A stretch of 64,000 nt of DNA. Source: Croceibacter atlanticus HTCC2559 (lineage in GTDB: Bacteria > Bacteroidota > Bacteroidia > Flavobacteriales > Flavobacteriaceae). The notes below the pieces were generated by a model. It was not told the DNA's origin. It worked only from the letters and a program-made list of their open reading frames with translations, and ran no database searches. The stretch spans positions 1,260,001-1,324,000 of the forward strand of contig NC_014230.1 of the NCBI RefSeq assembly GCF_000196315.1. The letters run 5' to 3'. Positions 17,669 to 26,166 of the stretch are shown here, piece after piece. Within the stretch, counting starts at the first letter, position 1. Every line of letters starts with the position of its first letter. The position numbers were made by a program, and so were the translations under genes.

Positions 17669-19083
17669 AAAAATGTGTAATCCTACTTTGTTTATGTGTA
17701 TTAAGTAGTTTTTTAACTGCTCAGAATAAGCAATTACTATATGGCGTAGATGGTTTACCGCAAACCTTAATGCTTAATCCAGGAAGTAATATTACTTTTA
17801 ATAAACATATAGGGATTCCCTTTTTCTCTCAAATTCATGTAAATTTTGGTTCAACAGGCATTAATGCTTTCGATATTTTTGAAGACTCTCAAGTAGTTTC
17901 AATAAACCAAAGAATTTTAAACGTATTAAATAGAATTTCAACAAACGATTTTGTTGAGGTTAATCAGCAATTTGAAATACTATCCTTTGGCTGGCAAAAC
18001 AATAAAAACTATTATTTTTCTGGTGGTCTATATCAAGAGGTAGATGCTATTTCTTACTTGCCTAAAAATTTTGCATTATTGGGTTACCAAGGTAATGCAG
18101 GAAGTAATATTGGCAAGCCCTTTTCATTTAACGAAATTAAAGCACAAGGTGAAGCAGTAGCTGTTTGGCATTTTGGGGTCAATAAAAAAGTTTCTAAAGA
18201 CTTGAGATTGGGCGGTCGTTTTAAGATTTATTCAAGTCTTGTAGATTTTAGGAGCACAGATAATAAAGGAACATTTATTACAGAAGAAACCCCAAACGGT
18301 CCTAATTTTTACAAGCACTCATTATTAAATGCAAATGTAAAAATACAAACATCTGGGTATTCAGAATTAGATGATTTACCAGAAGGAAGTACACCAAAAG
18401 ATGTTTTTGGTGTATTAGCTGGACGTTATTTTTTTGGAGGAAATCTAGGACTTGGCGTAGACTTAGGCTTAACGTATACTCTTAACGATGCGTGGTCTTT
18501 ATCTGCAAGTGTGCTTGATTTGGGTTTTATTTCTCACACAAAAAATGTAGAGACTTATAGAGCTTCAGGAAGTTATGAACTTGATGGTATAGAGCTAGAG
18601 TTTCCTGAAAATAACAATGATCCTGCACCTCCATATTATCAACAACTTAGTGATGCTATTGAAGCTGCAGTACCAATTGATACATTAACAACTAATTATA
18701 CAACATTAAGACCAGTAAAATTAAATGCAGGACTTAACTATGGCTTTAGCAATACTTATAGAGCTTGTAACTGTTATGCTACAGGAGATGAGCTTTATGA
18801 TAACAATGTCGGTCTTCAGTTATATGCTGTAAAACGACCAAGAGCTTTTTCTGGAGCTGCTACTCTGTATTATGACAAACGTATTACAAATGGTTTAAGA
18901 GGTAAGCTTACCTATACTATAGACGCCTTTTCATACACTAATATAGGAGCTTTAATTGCGGTAACCGGTAAGACGTTTAATTTTTACATAGCTGCAGATA
19001 ATTTATTGAGTTATAGAAATCTTGCCAAAGCAAACGCCTTATCTTTACAATTAGGTTTTCAATTTATTATAACTAAAAAGTGA
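17665..19083 (+). CDS. DUF5723 family outer-membrane protein
   Basis: This 472-residue protein has a signal peptide (about 1-19, ending LTAQ) and a mature region rich in alternating strands, ending LQLGFQFIITKK, as in outer-membrane beta barrels. The early segment MLNPGSNITFNKHIGIPFFSQIHVNFGSTG is typical of DUF5723 proteins, known only from Bacteroidota. Two cysteines (near NCYATGDELYDNN) may pair. It overlaps the lipoprotein gene before it and the secreted-protein gene after it by 4 bases each. The molecular function is unknown. Confidence 0.85.
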   Translation: MKKCVILLCLCVLSSFLTAQNKQLLYGVDGLPQTLMLNPGSNITFNKHIGIPFFSQIHVNFGSTGINAFDIFEDSQVVSINQRILNVLNRISTNDFVEVNQQFEILSFGWQNNKNYYFSGGLYQEVDAISYLPKNFALLGYQGNAGSNIGKPFSFNEIKAQGEAVAVWHFGVNKKVSKDLRLGGRFKIYSSLVDFRSTDNKGTFITEETPNGPNFYKHSLLNANVKIQTSGYSELDDLPEGSTPKDVFGVLAGRYFFGGNLGLGVDLGLTYTLNDAWSLSASVLDLGFISHTKNVETYRASGSYELDGIELEFPENNNDPAPPYYQQLSDAIEAAVPIDTLTTNYTTLRPVKLNAGLNYGFSNTYRACNCYATGDELYDNNVGLQLYAVKRPRAFSGAATLYYDKRITNGLRGKLTYTIDAFSYTNIGALIAVTGKTFNFYIAADNLLSYRNLAKANALSLQLGFQFIITKK

Positions 19084-19916
19084 TGAAATATATCTTAAGC
19101 TTTATGTTCGTGTTTCTTAGCATGACATTAATTGCACAAACTTCTATAAATGATTATAAGTATGTAGTGGTTCCTAAATCTTACGAATTCTCACAAGAGC
19201 AGGACCAATACCAACTAAATTCGCTTTCAAAGTTTTTATTTGAGAAACACGGTTTTAATACTATCATGGAAGGTGATAATTATCCTACAGATCTTGCTGA
19301 AGATAGATGTTTGGCATTGTATGCTAACGCTATAGGTAATTCTGGATTATTTGTAACAAAAGTTAGTATAGAGCTGCTGGATTGTAATGGAGACCTTGTA
19401 TATATTACAGACGAAGGAACAAGTAAGGATAAGCGTAAGGGACAAGCTTATATAATCTCTACAAGAGAAGCTTTTAAAAGCTTAGAAACCTTAAATTATT
19501 CTTATAACGAAGAAAAAACTTCAAACTCTAACAAAGATTCCACACCAAAGTTTACAGTTAAGGAGATTGCAGCTGAGCAAGATATAGATGTAAATGAACC
19601 TAAAGCGAATAAAGCAGAAAGTACGATTGCAGAAGAAAAAGTTGAAGTTGTAAAGCCTCTTGGAGTTACCAAATATAAACGAGGAGATTCTATAGTAAGC
19701 TTAATAAAGACAGATGGTGGTTTTGAATTAAGAGCTTCAAATTTAAACAACAAAATAATTGCTAGTTTATTAATTAGTGGCCAGGACAATGTGTTTCATT
19801 ATTTAAAAGATATGAACACTAAGGGTATCGCATATTTTTCAATAAATGGTAACCTAAATATTGAGTATTTAGATTCAGACAATGTTTTGGTATCTCTTAG
19901 TTATGAGCTTCAATAG
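19080..19916 (+). CDS. Hypothetical secreted protein
   Basis: This 278-residue protein starts with a signal peptide (about 1-20, ending LIAQ). An N-terminal domain (about 22-140) opens with INDYKYVVVPKSYEF, a segment also seen in other flavobacterial exported proteins. A Lys/Glu-rich linker (about 150-195) follows, then a small strand-rich domain. I do not recognise a named family. It is the third gene of the coupled envelope trio and overlaps the convergent rarA gene by 7 bases at their 3' ends. Confidence 0.75.
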   Translation: MMKYILSFMFVFLSMTLIAQTSINDYKYVVVPKSYEFSQEQDQYQLNSLSKFLFEKHGFNTIMEGDNYPTDLAEDRCLALYANAIGNSGLFVTKVSIELLDCNGDLVYITDEGTSKDKRKGQAYIISTREAFKSLETLNYSYNEEKTSNSNKDSTPKFTVKEIAAEQDIDVNEPKANKAESTIAEEKVEVVKPLGVTKYKRGDSIVSLIKTDGGFELRASNLNNKIIASLLISGQDNVFHYLKDMNTKGIAYFSINGNLNIEYLDSDNVLVSLSYELQ

Positions 19917-21187
19917 CTATAATGTGAAGACCAGCGTTGTTTTAAGAACTCTTTAATCCCAGACTCTCTTGCATTATTACCAGGCTTAAATAGTACTGTG
20001 CCTTTTAATTCCTCAGGTAAAAAATTAGCTTGAACAAAATTACCTTCATAGTCATGTGCATATTTATAGGACTTAGAATAGCCAAGCTCTTTCATAAGTT
20101 GTGTGGGCGCATTTCTAAGCTCTAATGGCACCGGTAAGTTTCCAGTTTGCTTTATTAAACTTTGCGCTTTCTTAATAGCCATATAACTCGCATTACTTTT
20201 AGCAGAAGTTGCTAAGTAAATAACACATTGACTTAGTATTATGCGGGCTTCAGGATAACCGATAGTAGTAACAGCTTGAAACGTATTATTAGCAATTACC
20301 AATGCTGTAGGGTTAGCATTACCTATATCTTCAGATGCTAAAATTATAAGGCGTCTTGCAATAAATTTTACATCTTCGCCGCCTTCAACCATTCTAGCAA
20401 GCCAATATACAGCCGCATTAGGATCACTTCCTCTAATAGATTTAATAAAGGCTGAAATTATGTCGTAATGTTGTTCTCCTGTTTTATCATACAGAACAGT
20501 ATTTTGCTGCACATTTTTTAAAACAAAATCATTTGTGATTACAACTTTTTCTGATGCTGAGGTATTAACTAGAAGTTCAAATATATTAAGTAGCTTTCTA
20601 GCATCGCCACCACTAAGTCTTAATAATGCTTCTGTTTCTTTTAGTTCTATGTTCTTTTTAGAAATATAAGGATCTTCAATTATAGCTTTATTAATTAATT
20701 GTAATAGATCCTCTTTACTGAAAGGCTTTAAGACATAAACCTGACATCTAGATAATAGTGCAGGTATAACCTCGAAACTAGGGTTTTCTGTAGTTGCTCC
20801 TATTAATGTTACCCAACCCTTTTCTACAGCGCCTAAAAGAGAATCTTGTTGAGATTTACTAAATCTATGAATCTCATCTATAAATAATAAAGGGTTCTTA
20901 CTACTAAACAAGCCATCACTCTTTTTAGCTTTTTCAATAACTTCCCTAACATCTTTTACACCACTATTTATTGCACTTAAGCTATAAAATGGGCGATCAC
21001 TTTCATTAGCTATAATATTAGCTAATGTTGTCTTTCCGACGCCTGGTGGACCCCAAAAAATTAATGAGGGTAAAACGCCTGCTTTAATTTGTTTAGATAA
21101 AGAGCCGTCTTGTCCTACTAAATGCTTTTGGCTAATATAAGAATCTAAAGATTTTGGTCTTAACCGTTCTGCTAAAGGTGTATTCAT
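19910..21187 (-). CDS. rarA: Replication-associated recombination protein A (AAA+ ATPase)
   Basis: RarA/MgsA is a clamp-loader-like AAA+ protein acting at stalled replication forks. I start it at the ATG of [11 protein letters not shown] (21187), giving 425 residues, rather than at an ATG 27 bases upstream, because an exact TACTTTTG -7 box lies between the two. Walker [10 protein letters not shown] is at 46-54 and Walker [11 protein letters not shown] at about 100-109. Sensor and lid segments follow, with the tetramerisation domain after about 250 ([22 protein letters not shown]). It is divergent from the rhomboid gene. Confidence 0.95.
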   Translation of the reverse strand: MNTPLAERLRPKSLDSYISQKHLVGQDGSLSKQIKAGVLPSLIFWGPPGVGKTTLANIIANESDRPFYSLSAINSGVKDVREVIEKAKKSDGLFSSKNPLLFIDEIHRFSKSQQDSLLGAVEKGWVTLIGATTENPSFEVIPALLSRCQVYVLKPFSKEDLLQLINKAIIEDPYISKKNIELKETEALLRLSGGDARKLLNIFELLVNTSASEKVVITNDFVLKNVQQNTVLYDKTGEQHYDIISAFIKSIRGSDPNAAVYWLARMVEGGEDVKFIARRLIILASEDIGNANPTALVIANNTFQAVTTIGYPEARIILSQCVIYLATSAKSNASYMAIKKAQSLIKQTGNLPVPLELRNAPTQLMKELGYSKSYKYAHDYEGNFVQANFLPEELKGTVLFKPGNNARESGIKEFLKQRWSSHYSY

Positions 21188-21192
21188 AAACG

Positions 21193-21200
21193 CAAAAGTA
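21193..21200 (-). promoter_or_regulatory. Promoter -7 box of rarA
   Basis: Read on the minus strand this is TACTTTTG, an exact TAnnTTTG match 5 bases before the preferred rarA ATG. The transcript would be leaderless or nearly so. It lies downstream of the alternative upstream ATG, arguing against that start. No clear -33 element is seen. Confidence 0.45.
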
Positions 21201-21239
21201 AGTATTCGTGACATTATTACAGAATGTTTAAATTGGTAA

Positions 21240-21247
21240 TACTTTTG
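21240..21247 (+). promoter_or_regulatory. Promoter -7 box of the rhomboid gene
   Basis: TACTTTTG on the plus strand is identical to the -7 box of the divergent rarA gene and ends 13 bases before the rhomboid ATG. The -33 element is not evident at normal spacing. Confidence 0.45.
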
Positions 21248-21260
21248 CTAGTGTAACCTT

Positions 21261-21992
21261 ATGAATAGAAACGGCCAACTTACTTTTTCACTATATACAA
21301 TTCTTGTTCCATTAAGTTTTGTGCTACTAATGTGGGTGGTGTTTTGGTTTGAAATTAGATTTAATTTTAATTTCAATAATTTTGGAGTTCAGCCACAAAC
21401 ATTAAAGGGATTAAGAGGTATAATATTCTCACCATTTATACATAGTGATCTAAGTCACTTATGGCATAACACGTTACCCATTTTAATATTAGGTACAGCA
21501 TTATTTTATTTTTATAGGTCCAAGGCTATAAAAATTATGATTTTTGGATTACTAATTACGGGACTTATAACTTGGCTAATAGCAAGACCATCTAATCACA
21601 TTGGTGCTAGTGGTGTTATTTACTTTCTGAGTAGTTTCTTGTTTTTTAAGGGTATTTGGTCTAAACATTACAGATTAATTGCTCTGTCATTAGTTGTAAT
21701 CTTTATTTACGGAAGTTTAATATGGGGTACTTTACCTAATGCAGTAGCAGAAAATGTTTCTTGGGAAGGTCACTTATCTGGATTATTAACTGGAATTTTT
21801 GGAGCTTTAATCTTTAAAGGAGTGTCTTTAAAAAAGGAAAAGTTTATTTGGGAAAAGCCAGATTACAATGAAGAAGAAGATGAGTTTATGTCACATTTTG
21901 ATGAGTCTGGGAATTTTGTTGAAAAAACAGAAACAGAAGATGAAGACTTAGATATTGAGTACCATTATATAGAAAACAAAAAAGACAGTTAA
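21261..21992 (+). CDS. Rhomboid family intramembrane serine protease
   Basis: This 243-residue membrane protein has about six hydrophobic segments. The rhomboid catalytic pieces are all present: HLWHN with Asn70 in the second helix region, the nucleophile Ser117 in GASG (115-118), and His171 in WEGHLSG. The C-terminal tail (about 190-243) is highly acidic and cytosolic. It would cut transmembrane substrates in the inner membrane; the substrate is unknown. Its stop codon directly abuts that of the convergent rlmB gene. Confidence 0.93.
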   Translation: MNRNGQLTFSLYTILVPLSFVLLMWVVFWFEIRFNFNFNNFGVQPQTLKGLRGIIFSPFIHSDLSHLWHNTLPILILGTALFYFYRSKAIKIMIFGLLITGLITWLIARPSNHIGASGVIYFLSSFLFFKGIWSKHYRLIALSLVVIFIYGSLIWGTLPNAVAENVSWEGHLSGLLTGIFGALIFKGVSLKKEKFIWEKPDYNEEEDEFMSHFDESGNFVEKTETEDEDLDIEYHYIENKKDS

Positions 21993-22003
21993 TTACTGTC
22001 TTT
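21973..22003 (-). terminator. Terminator spanning the rhomboid and rlmB stop codons
   Basis: The perfect 9-base stem AAAGACAGT (21981-21989) / ACTGTCTTT (21995-22003) has a 5-base loop that contains parts of both stop codons. On the minus strand the stem is followed by a T-rich run, so it best serves rlmB. Confidence 0.65.
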
Positions 22004-22730
22004 GTCTTATAGCTTCATAAAGAAATGCACCAGTAGCAACAGATACATTTAGAGATTCAATTTTACCCAATAGTGGTAGTTTAGCTTTGTAATCTACTAT
22101 CTTTAAAACTGAAGGATTTATACCACGACCTTCACTACCCATTATTAAAGCATGAGAACCTGTTAAAGGTACATCGTATATTGTATTGTCTGTCTTTTCA
22201 GTAGCAGCTACAATCTTCACATCACAACTTTGTAAATAATAGATTGCATCTTTAATATGATCTACTTTACATATAGGAATATTAAAAATAGCTCCTGCCG
22301 ATGTTTTTACTGCATCTGCAGTGATAGGAGCAGAGCCTGTTTTAGAAATTATAATAGCAGAAACACCAGTGCATTCTGCGGTTCTTACAATAGCACCAAA
22401 ATTACGAGTATCTGATATTTGATCTAACATTAAAAAGATTGGAGACTCAATATCCTTTATTATTCTATTTATAGTTATTTCAAAATCCTGAAATGATATA
22501 GGTGCCACTTTAGCTACAGCACCTTGATGGTTCCTTCCTTTACTTAACTTTTCAATTTTAATTTCAGGAACATAAGAACTGCTTATTCTTTTAGATTTTA
22601 TTAGTGATTCTAACTCCTTAAAAAGATCTCCTTCTAATTCTTTTTGAAGGTATACCTTTTCAATATCCTTACCGGCTTCAATAGCTTCAATAATTGCTCT
22701 TAATCCGTATATTTTAGTGTCTTCTGTCAT
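21993..22730 (-). CDS. rlmB: 23S rRNA (guanosine-2'-O-)-methyltransferase RlmB
   Basis: This SpoU/TrmH-type SPOUT methyltransferase has 245 residues from the ATG of MTEDTKIYGLRAI. A longer frame starting at 22811 is rejected, because it would run through the terminator of the gene behind it and adds 27 residues of non-conserved sequence. An N-terminal substrate-binding domain (about 5-75) is followed by the SPOUT fold. SPOUT motif 1 is DQISDTRNFGAIVRTAEC, and the knot segments are LIMGSEGRGI and LPLLGKIESLNVSVATG. It should modify the conserved loop of 23S rRNA, by family; the exact target base is inferred. A -7-like TATCTTTA precedes the start. Confidence 0.92.
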   Translation of the reverse strand: MTEDTKIYGLRAIIEAIEAGKDIEKVYLQKELEGDLFKELESLIKSKRISSSYVPEIKIEKLSKGRNHQGAVAKVAPISFQDFEITINRIIKDIESPIFLMLDQISDTRNFGAIVRTAECTGVSAIIISKTGSAPITADAVKTSAGAIFNIPICKVDHIKDAIYYLQSCDVKIVAATEKTDNTIYDVPLTGSHALIMGSEGRGINPSVLKIVDYKAKLPLLGKIESLNVSVATGAFLYEAIRQRQ

Positions 22731-22741
22731 AGGGTATAAAG

Positions 22742-22775
22742 ATAAAAAAAAACACCTCTTAAAAAGAGGTGTTTT
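22742..22775 (-). terminator. Terminator of the second SusC/SusD locus
   Basis: The stem AAAACACCTCTT / AAGAGGTGTTTT is followed on the minus strand by a long run of T. It lies about 20 bases beyond the stop of the last lipoprotein gene and before the rlmB start, so it separates the two units. Confidence 0.9.
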
Positions 22776-22797
22776 AGTATTATAAAAATGAGTGTAA

Positions 22798-23742
22798 TTA
22801 CTCAGCAGCAACTACGGTACCTTCTGCATCAGCAATAGTATAATTTCCGCCAGCTACGTTTATTGTAGCAGCTAAGAATAAACCATCGTTTAATCCAGCA
22901 GGAGCACTAGTTGGGCTATCTGAAGTATATACATTGTACTCTAAAGTTGTAGAGATTACACCTACTTTTCCTAAAGTTAACTTGAAAGGAATAGCAAATG
23001 GAGCAAGAGGAGTTTCACCTGGCGCTACATCATATAGATCTACAAATACTTGGTAATCACCATCAGCTAATTCACCAAAAGCATAGTTAACTTCTGGACA
23101 AGCTGCAGAACCTGCAACATAACCAACTGGATTAAGGAATAAATCGAAATCTACGTGATCACATAATCCTTCAGTTAAAGATTCTTCTTCATTATCTGCG
23201 TTTAAGAAACTGTAAGTAACATCACCTTCCCATTCAAGTAATGCACCAAAACTAGTGTTAGCTGCGTTGTTGATGTTAACAGTAATAGTAGAAGTAGATG
23301 GGTTTACAAAACTTTGACCACTTCCTGTACTTCTTAATTCAAAAACAACAGATTCGCTAGCATTAGTATCTAAATCGATAATAGCGCTTACTGGAATCTC
23401 GTGAGAAGTTTGTCCAGCAGGAATTACAATATCAAAAGATGGAGTTGCTCCAACACCATCATCTGGTGAGTTGAACGTTCCGTTTCCTGATACGTTATAA
23501 TCTGCAACAACAGCATCACCACTTACTGGAGTTAGTACTAAATCAATTGGATCTCCAATTGCACGACTAACAGTAAGGTTAATGATTGCAGCATCTCCAG
23601 CTTCATCAATTGTGATGCTCTGGTTTACTACATTAACTTCTGGTTTGTTTGGATCTGGATAACTTTGATCGTCATCCATACAACCTACAGCAAAAATAGA
23701 TAAAGCTGAAAGTAATAATATATTCTTAAATGTATTTTTCAT
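22798..23742 (-). CDS. Calx-beta-like surface lipoprotein
   Basis: This 314-residue protein has a lipobox ending at Cys21 followed by MDDDQ, an acidic stretch typical of lipoproteins carried to the outer surface in Bacteroidota. Residues about 35-150 resemble a Calx-beta fold (SITIDEAG, DYNVSGNGTF, FDIVIPAGQTSHEIPVSAI). The rest is strand-rich with two paired-looking cysteines (EGLCDHVDF and AACPEV). It is the last gene of the second SusC/SusD operon, just before a strong terminator, so it probably helps bind or present the ligand of that transporter. The ligand is unknown. Confidence 0.8.
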   Translation of the reverse strand: MKNTFKNILLLSALSIFAVGCMDDDQSYPDPNKPEVNVVNQSITIDEAGDAAIINLTVSRAIGDPIDLVLTPVSGDAVVADYNVSGNGTFNSPDDGVGATPSFDIVIPAGQTSHEIPVSAIIDLDTNASESVVFELRSTGSGQSFVNPSTSTITVNINNAANTSFGALLEWEGDVTYSFLNADNEEESLTEGLCDHVDFDLFLNPVGYVAGSAACPEVNYAFGELADGDYQVFVDLYDVAPGETPLAPFAIPFKLTLGKVGVISTTLEYNVYTSDSPTSAPAGLNDGLFLAATINVAGGNYTIADAEGTVVAAE

Positions 23743-23760
23743 GTTTTATGTTATGTTTTG

Positions 23761-24630
23761 TTATAGTCTTGTATAAGTTACATCGTGTCTTAATGGACCT
23801 GATCCAAAAGTAATGATGTAAGACATGTCAAAGTTTAATGTTTCTAAGTCAACTAATCCATCAGGACCATCTAAGTTAACACCGTAAACTTCGTTACTGT
23901 AAAATCCTTGAGCAAGACCTTGGTTAGGTACAAATACTTCACCACAAATAACTTCAAAGTTCATTGATGTATCTGGAGCAATAGTGTTTACACCCCAAAA
24001 TCCAGTACTTTCAGTAAGGAATTGGTTTGGAGCAATCCACTCAATTACTTCGTTACCATTGTAGCTACCACCATCTTCTCTAGTTAACTGTACAAAATAG
24101 TCTGTGAAGTTATTATCCTCCTGAGCTAATTGAGAGTTACAACCAACAAACGTAATTGCAATTCTGCTATTACTAGCTGCAACTACAGCAGGAGCTCCAG
24201 TAGAATCTGCAGCAGTAAGATCTAAAACTAATCTTGTTGGCATTGTCTCATTAAGACCACCAGTGTTAATTAATAAATTAAATCTTCCAAAATCACTACC
24301 AGCTGGAATTGTTAAAGAACCGCTGTTATCAACAAAGTCAAACTCGACACCTTCTGTTGCAGAAGATAATTCAGTGTTTACAGTGTAAGATACTGTAATG
24401 TCCTGTGAAGGATCACTACCATCTTGACCACCGATTACAACTACGTTGTAACCAGCTTCAATAGGTCCTATATCCTCAAAATAACTTTCGTTTGCTACTT
24501 GTTGGCTAAATCCAATTGTGTATGGAGTGTTAGCTACTGCTTCTAAAGTCTCATCAGTATCATCTACTAAACAAGATGTAAACATCGTTGAGCAGAACAC
24601 TGTAAGGGCTAAAAATTTTAAATTTTTCAT
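23761..24630 (-). CDS. Hypothetical surface lipoprotein of the second SusC/SusD locus
   Basis: This 289-residue protein has a lipoprotein signal with TSC at Cys20, then LVDDTDE, a likely surface-export acidic run. Residues about 30-165 resemble the immunoglobulin-like N-terminal domains of DUF1735/DUF4843 lipoproteins that accompany SusD genes (VTEGVEF-type segment, LTIPAGSDFGRF). The C-terminal part is not recognised. It sits 16 bases after the SusD gene and 18 bases before the Calx-beta-like lipoprotein gene, so all are one operon. Confidence 0.78.
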   Translation of the reverse strand: MKNLKFLALTVFCSTMFTSCLVDDTDETLEAVANTPYTIGFSQQVANESYFEDIGPIEAGYNVVVIGGQDGSDPSQDITVSYTVNTELSSATEGVEFDFVDNSGSLTIPAGSDFGRFNLLINTGGLNETMPTRLVLDLTAADSTGAPAVVAASNSRIAITFVGCNSQLAQEDNNFTDYFVQLTREDGGSYNGNEVIEWIAPNQFLTESTGFWGVNTIAPDTSMNFEVICGEVFVPNQGLAQGFYSNEVYGVNLDGPDGLVDLETLNFDMSYIITFGSGPLRHDVTYTRL

Positions 24631-24646
24631 ATTGCTTTTTTTTTAA

Positions 24647-26149
24647 TTAATTCTGTGTTGAATCCCAAAATATATACGTATTAAAAGCATCATCAGTTTC
24701 CTGTGCTGGCTTATTAGCAGCATTTGCGATAGATTCAGATGATGGGTATAATAAACGCGTTGGTTTTTTATCACGTTGCGCGTTGATTGCTAAAGGTACT
24801 TCTGGGAAGTTAGTTCTATTCATATCTATGAAAGATTCAATAGCATTAATTCCGTTAGTAGCAATCCACTTTTGAGTCATGATAGCTTCAATTTTGTTAG
24901 CACTACCATCCCAACCAATTTCATCAACTCCATCACTGTTAGTAATGTATGCTTCTGCTTGAGCTCCTATTCCTAATTGGTCAAAAGAACTTCTGATACC
25001 GTCTTGGAATAAACCTTTAGCATCTCCTGCGATATATCCTCTAAATACAGCTTCGGACTGTAAGAAAAAGCTTTCTGCTGCAGAAAATAATACACCATCT
25101 TGACTAGCATCAACTAAAAGACCTTCACCAAGTGGAGAAATTTCGTCTGGAACACTAGGATCATTACTATCAACACCTTGTTGTACACCTTGTACTTCAC
25201 CATCAACCGGAGTATATAACTCGTTAATTCTTGGATCAAGAATACCAGTTAATGTACCATCTAAATATTGCTCAGCATAAAGAGAAGCAACGATAAAACG
25301 GTTAGAAGTTGTTTGAGAACCATCTACGTTAAATCCGTAAGTAGCATAGAAAGGATTTTGTCTTCCTGTATCGTTAGCATAACCTGGATTAATTGCAGCT
25401 GTAGTTGTGATGAAAGAAGCATCTTGTAATGCTTGGAACTGTGTTGCTAAATAAGAAGCAGTTTCTCCATCAGTTTCAGCTAATGTAGATTGTCTCATTA
25501 AGATACGTAACTTAAGAGTATTTGCAAAAGTTACCCAGTTTGTCATATTACCATTGTAAACAACATCTTCAGAACCTACAGGGTTTGTAAGGTCAGTATT
25601 ATTGTCTATTAATGCTAATGCTTCATCAACTTCTGTAATTAATGCACGGTAAATTTCCATGTCATCATCATAAGTAGGAGTTGGGTTATCACCACCTTGG
25701 AAAGCTTCAGTATAAGGAGCATCACCGTAAAGGTCAACAACATATTGCATGTAGTAAGATTTCATAATCTTAGCAATAGCTTTGTGATTTTCGTAGTTTT
25801 CGAAATCTGCATCAATCATTGCTTGGAAATTAGCAACGTTTAAGTAGATACCATCCCAGATAAAGTTATAGAAAGTACTTGTAATAATTAATTGGTACTC
25901 TTCATTAAAACCACCTGTAAAGGCGTTAATGTTACCAGCCCAGTTGTTCATCATAACATTACCTAAACGGTTCATGTTATTAGATTGAGATGGGAATGAA
26001 CCTGTCATAGCGCCAGCTAATATTAAGTCTGGTGTTACCTGAGATTCAATAGGATCGTTTAATGGATCATTGATGTCCAAGTAATCTTCACACGATTGGA
26101 ATGTTCCAACGGCTAAGATTAATGTAAATAAATAAATTATTTTTTTCAT
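24647..26149 (-). CDS. SusD/RagB-like outer-membrane lipoprotein (SusD_2 type)
   Basis: This 500-residue lipoprotein (lipobox QSC, Cys20) is the ligand-capturing lid of a SusC/SusD transporter. The segments VTPDLILAGAMTGSF and VVDLYGDAPYTEAFQGG, and the C-terminal LLYPSSE region, place it in the second SusD family (PF12771-like), different from the one at 29447-30832. The N-terminal helical TPR-like part begins near residue 80. It follows its susC partner by 17 bases. The substrate cannot be read from the sequence; no glycosidase or peptidase gene is nearby. Confidence 0.9.
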   Translation of the reverse strand: MKKIIYLFTLILAVGTFQSCEDYLDINDPLNDPIESQVTPDLILAGAMTGSFPSQSNNMNRLGNVMMNNWAGNINAFTGGFNEEYQLIITSTFYNFIWDGIYLNVANFQAMIDADFENYENHKAIAKIMKSYYMQYVVDLYGDAPYTEAFQGGDNPTPTYDDDMEIYRALITEVDEALALIDNNTDLTNPVGSEDVVYNGNMTNWVTFANTLKLRILMRQSTLAETDGETASYLATQFQALQDASFITTTAAINPGYANDTGRQNPFYATYGFNVDGSQTTSNRFIVASLYAEQYLDGTLTGILDPRINELYTPVDGEVQGVQQGVDSNDPSVPDEISPLGEGLLVDASQDGVLFSAAESFFLQSEAVFRGYIAGDAKGLFQDGIRSSFDQLGIGAQAEAYITNSDGVDEIGWDGSANKIEAIMTQKWIATNGINAIESFIDMNRTNFPEVPLAINAQRDKKPTRLLYPSSESIANAANKPAQETDDAFNTYIFWDSTQN

Positions 26150-26166
26150 GTTATTATGATATATGT

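Noticed and set aside
21188-21214. Upstream ATG of rarA at 21214
   Set aside because: It lies upstream of the exact -7 box and adds nine non-conserved residues before [11 protein letters not shown].
22731-22811. Upstream extension of rlmB to 22811
   Set aside because: It would place the terminator of the lipoprotein operon inside the gene.
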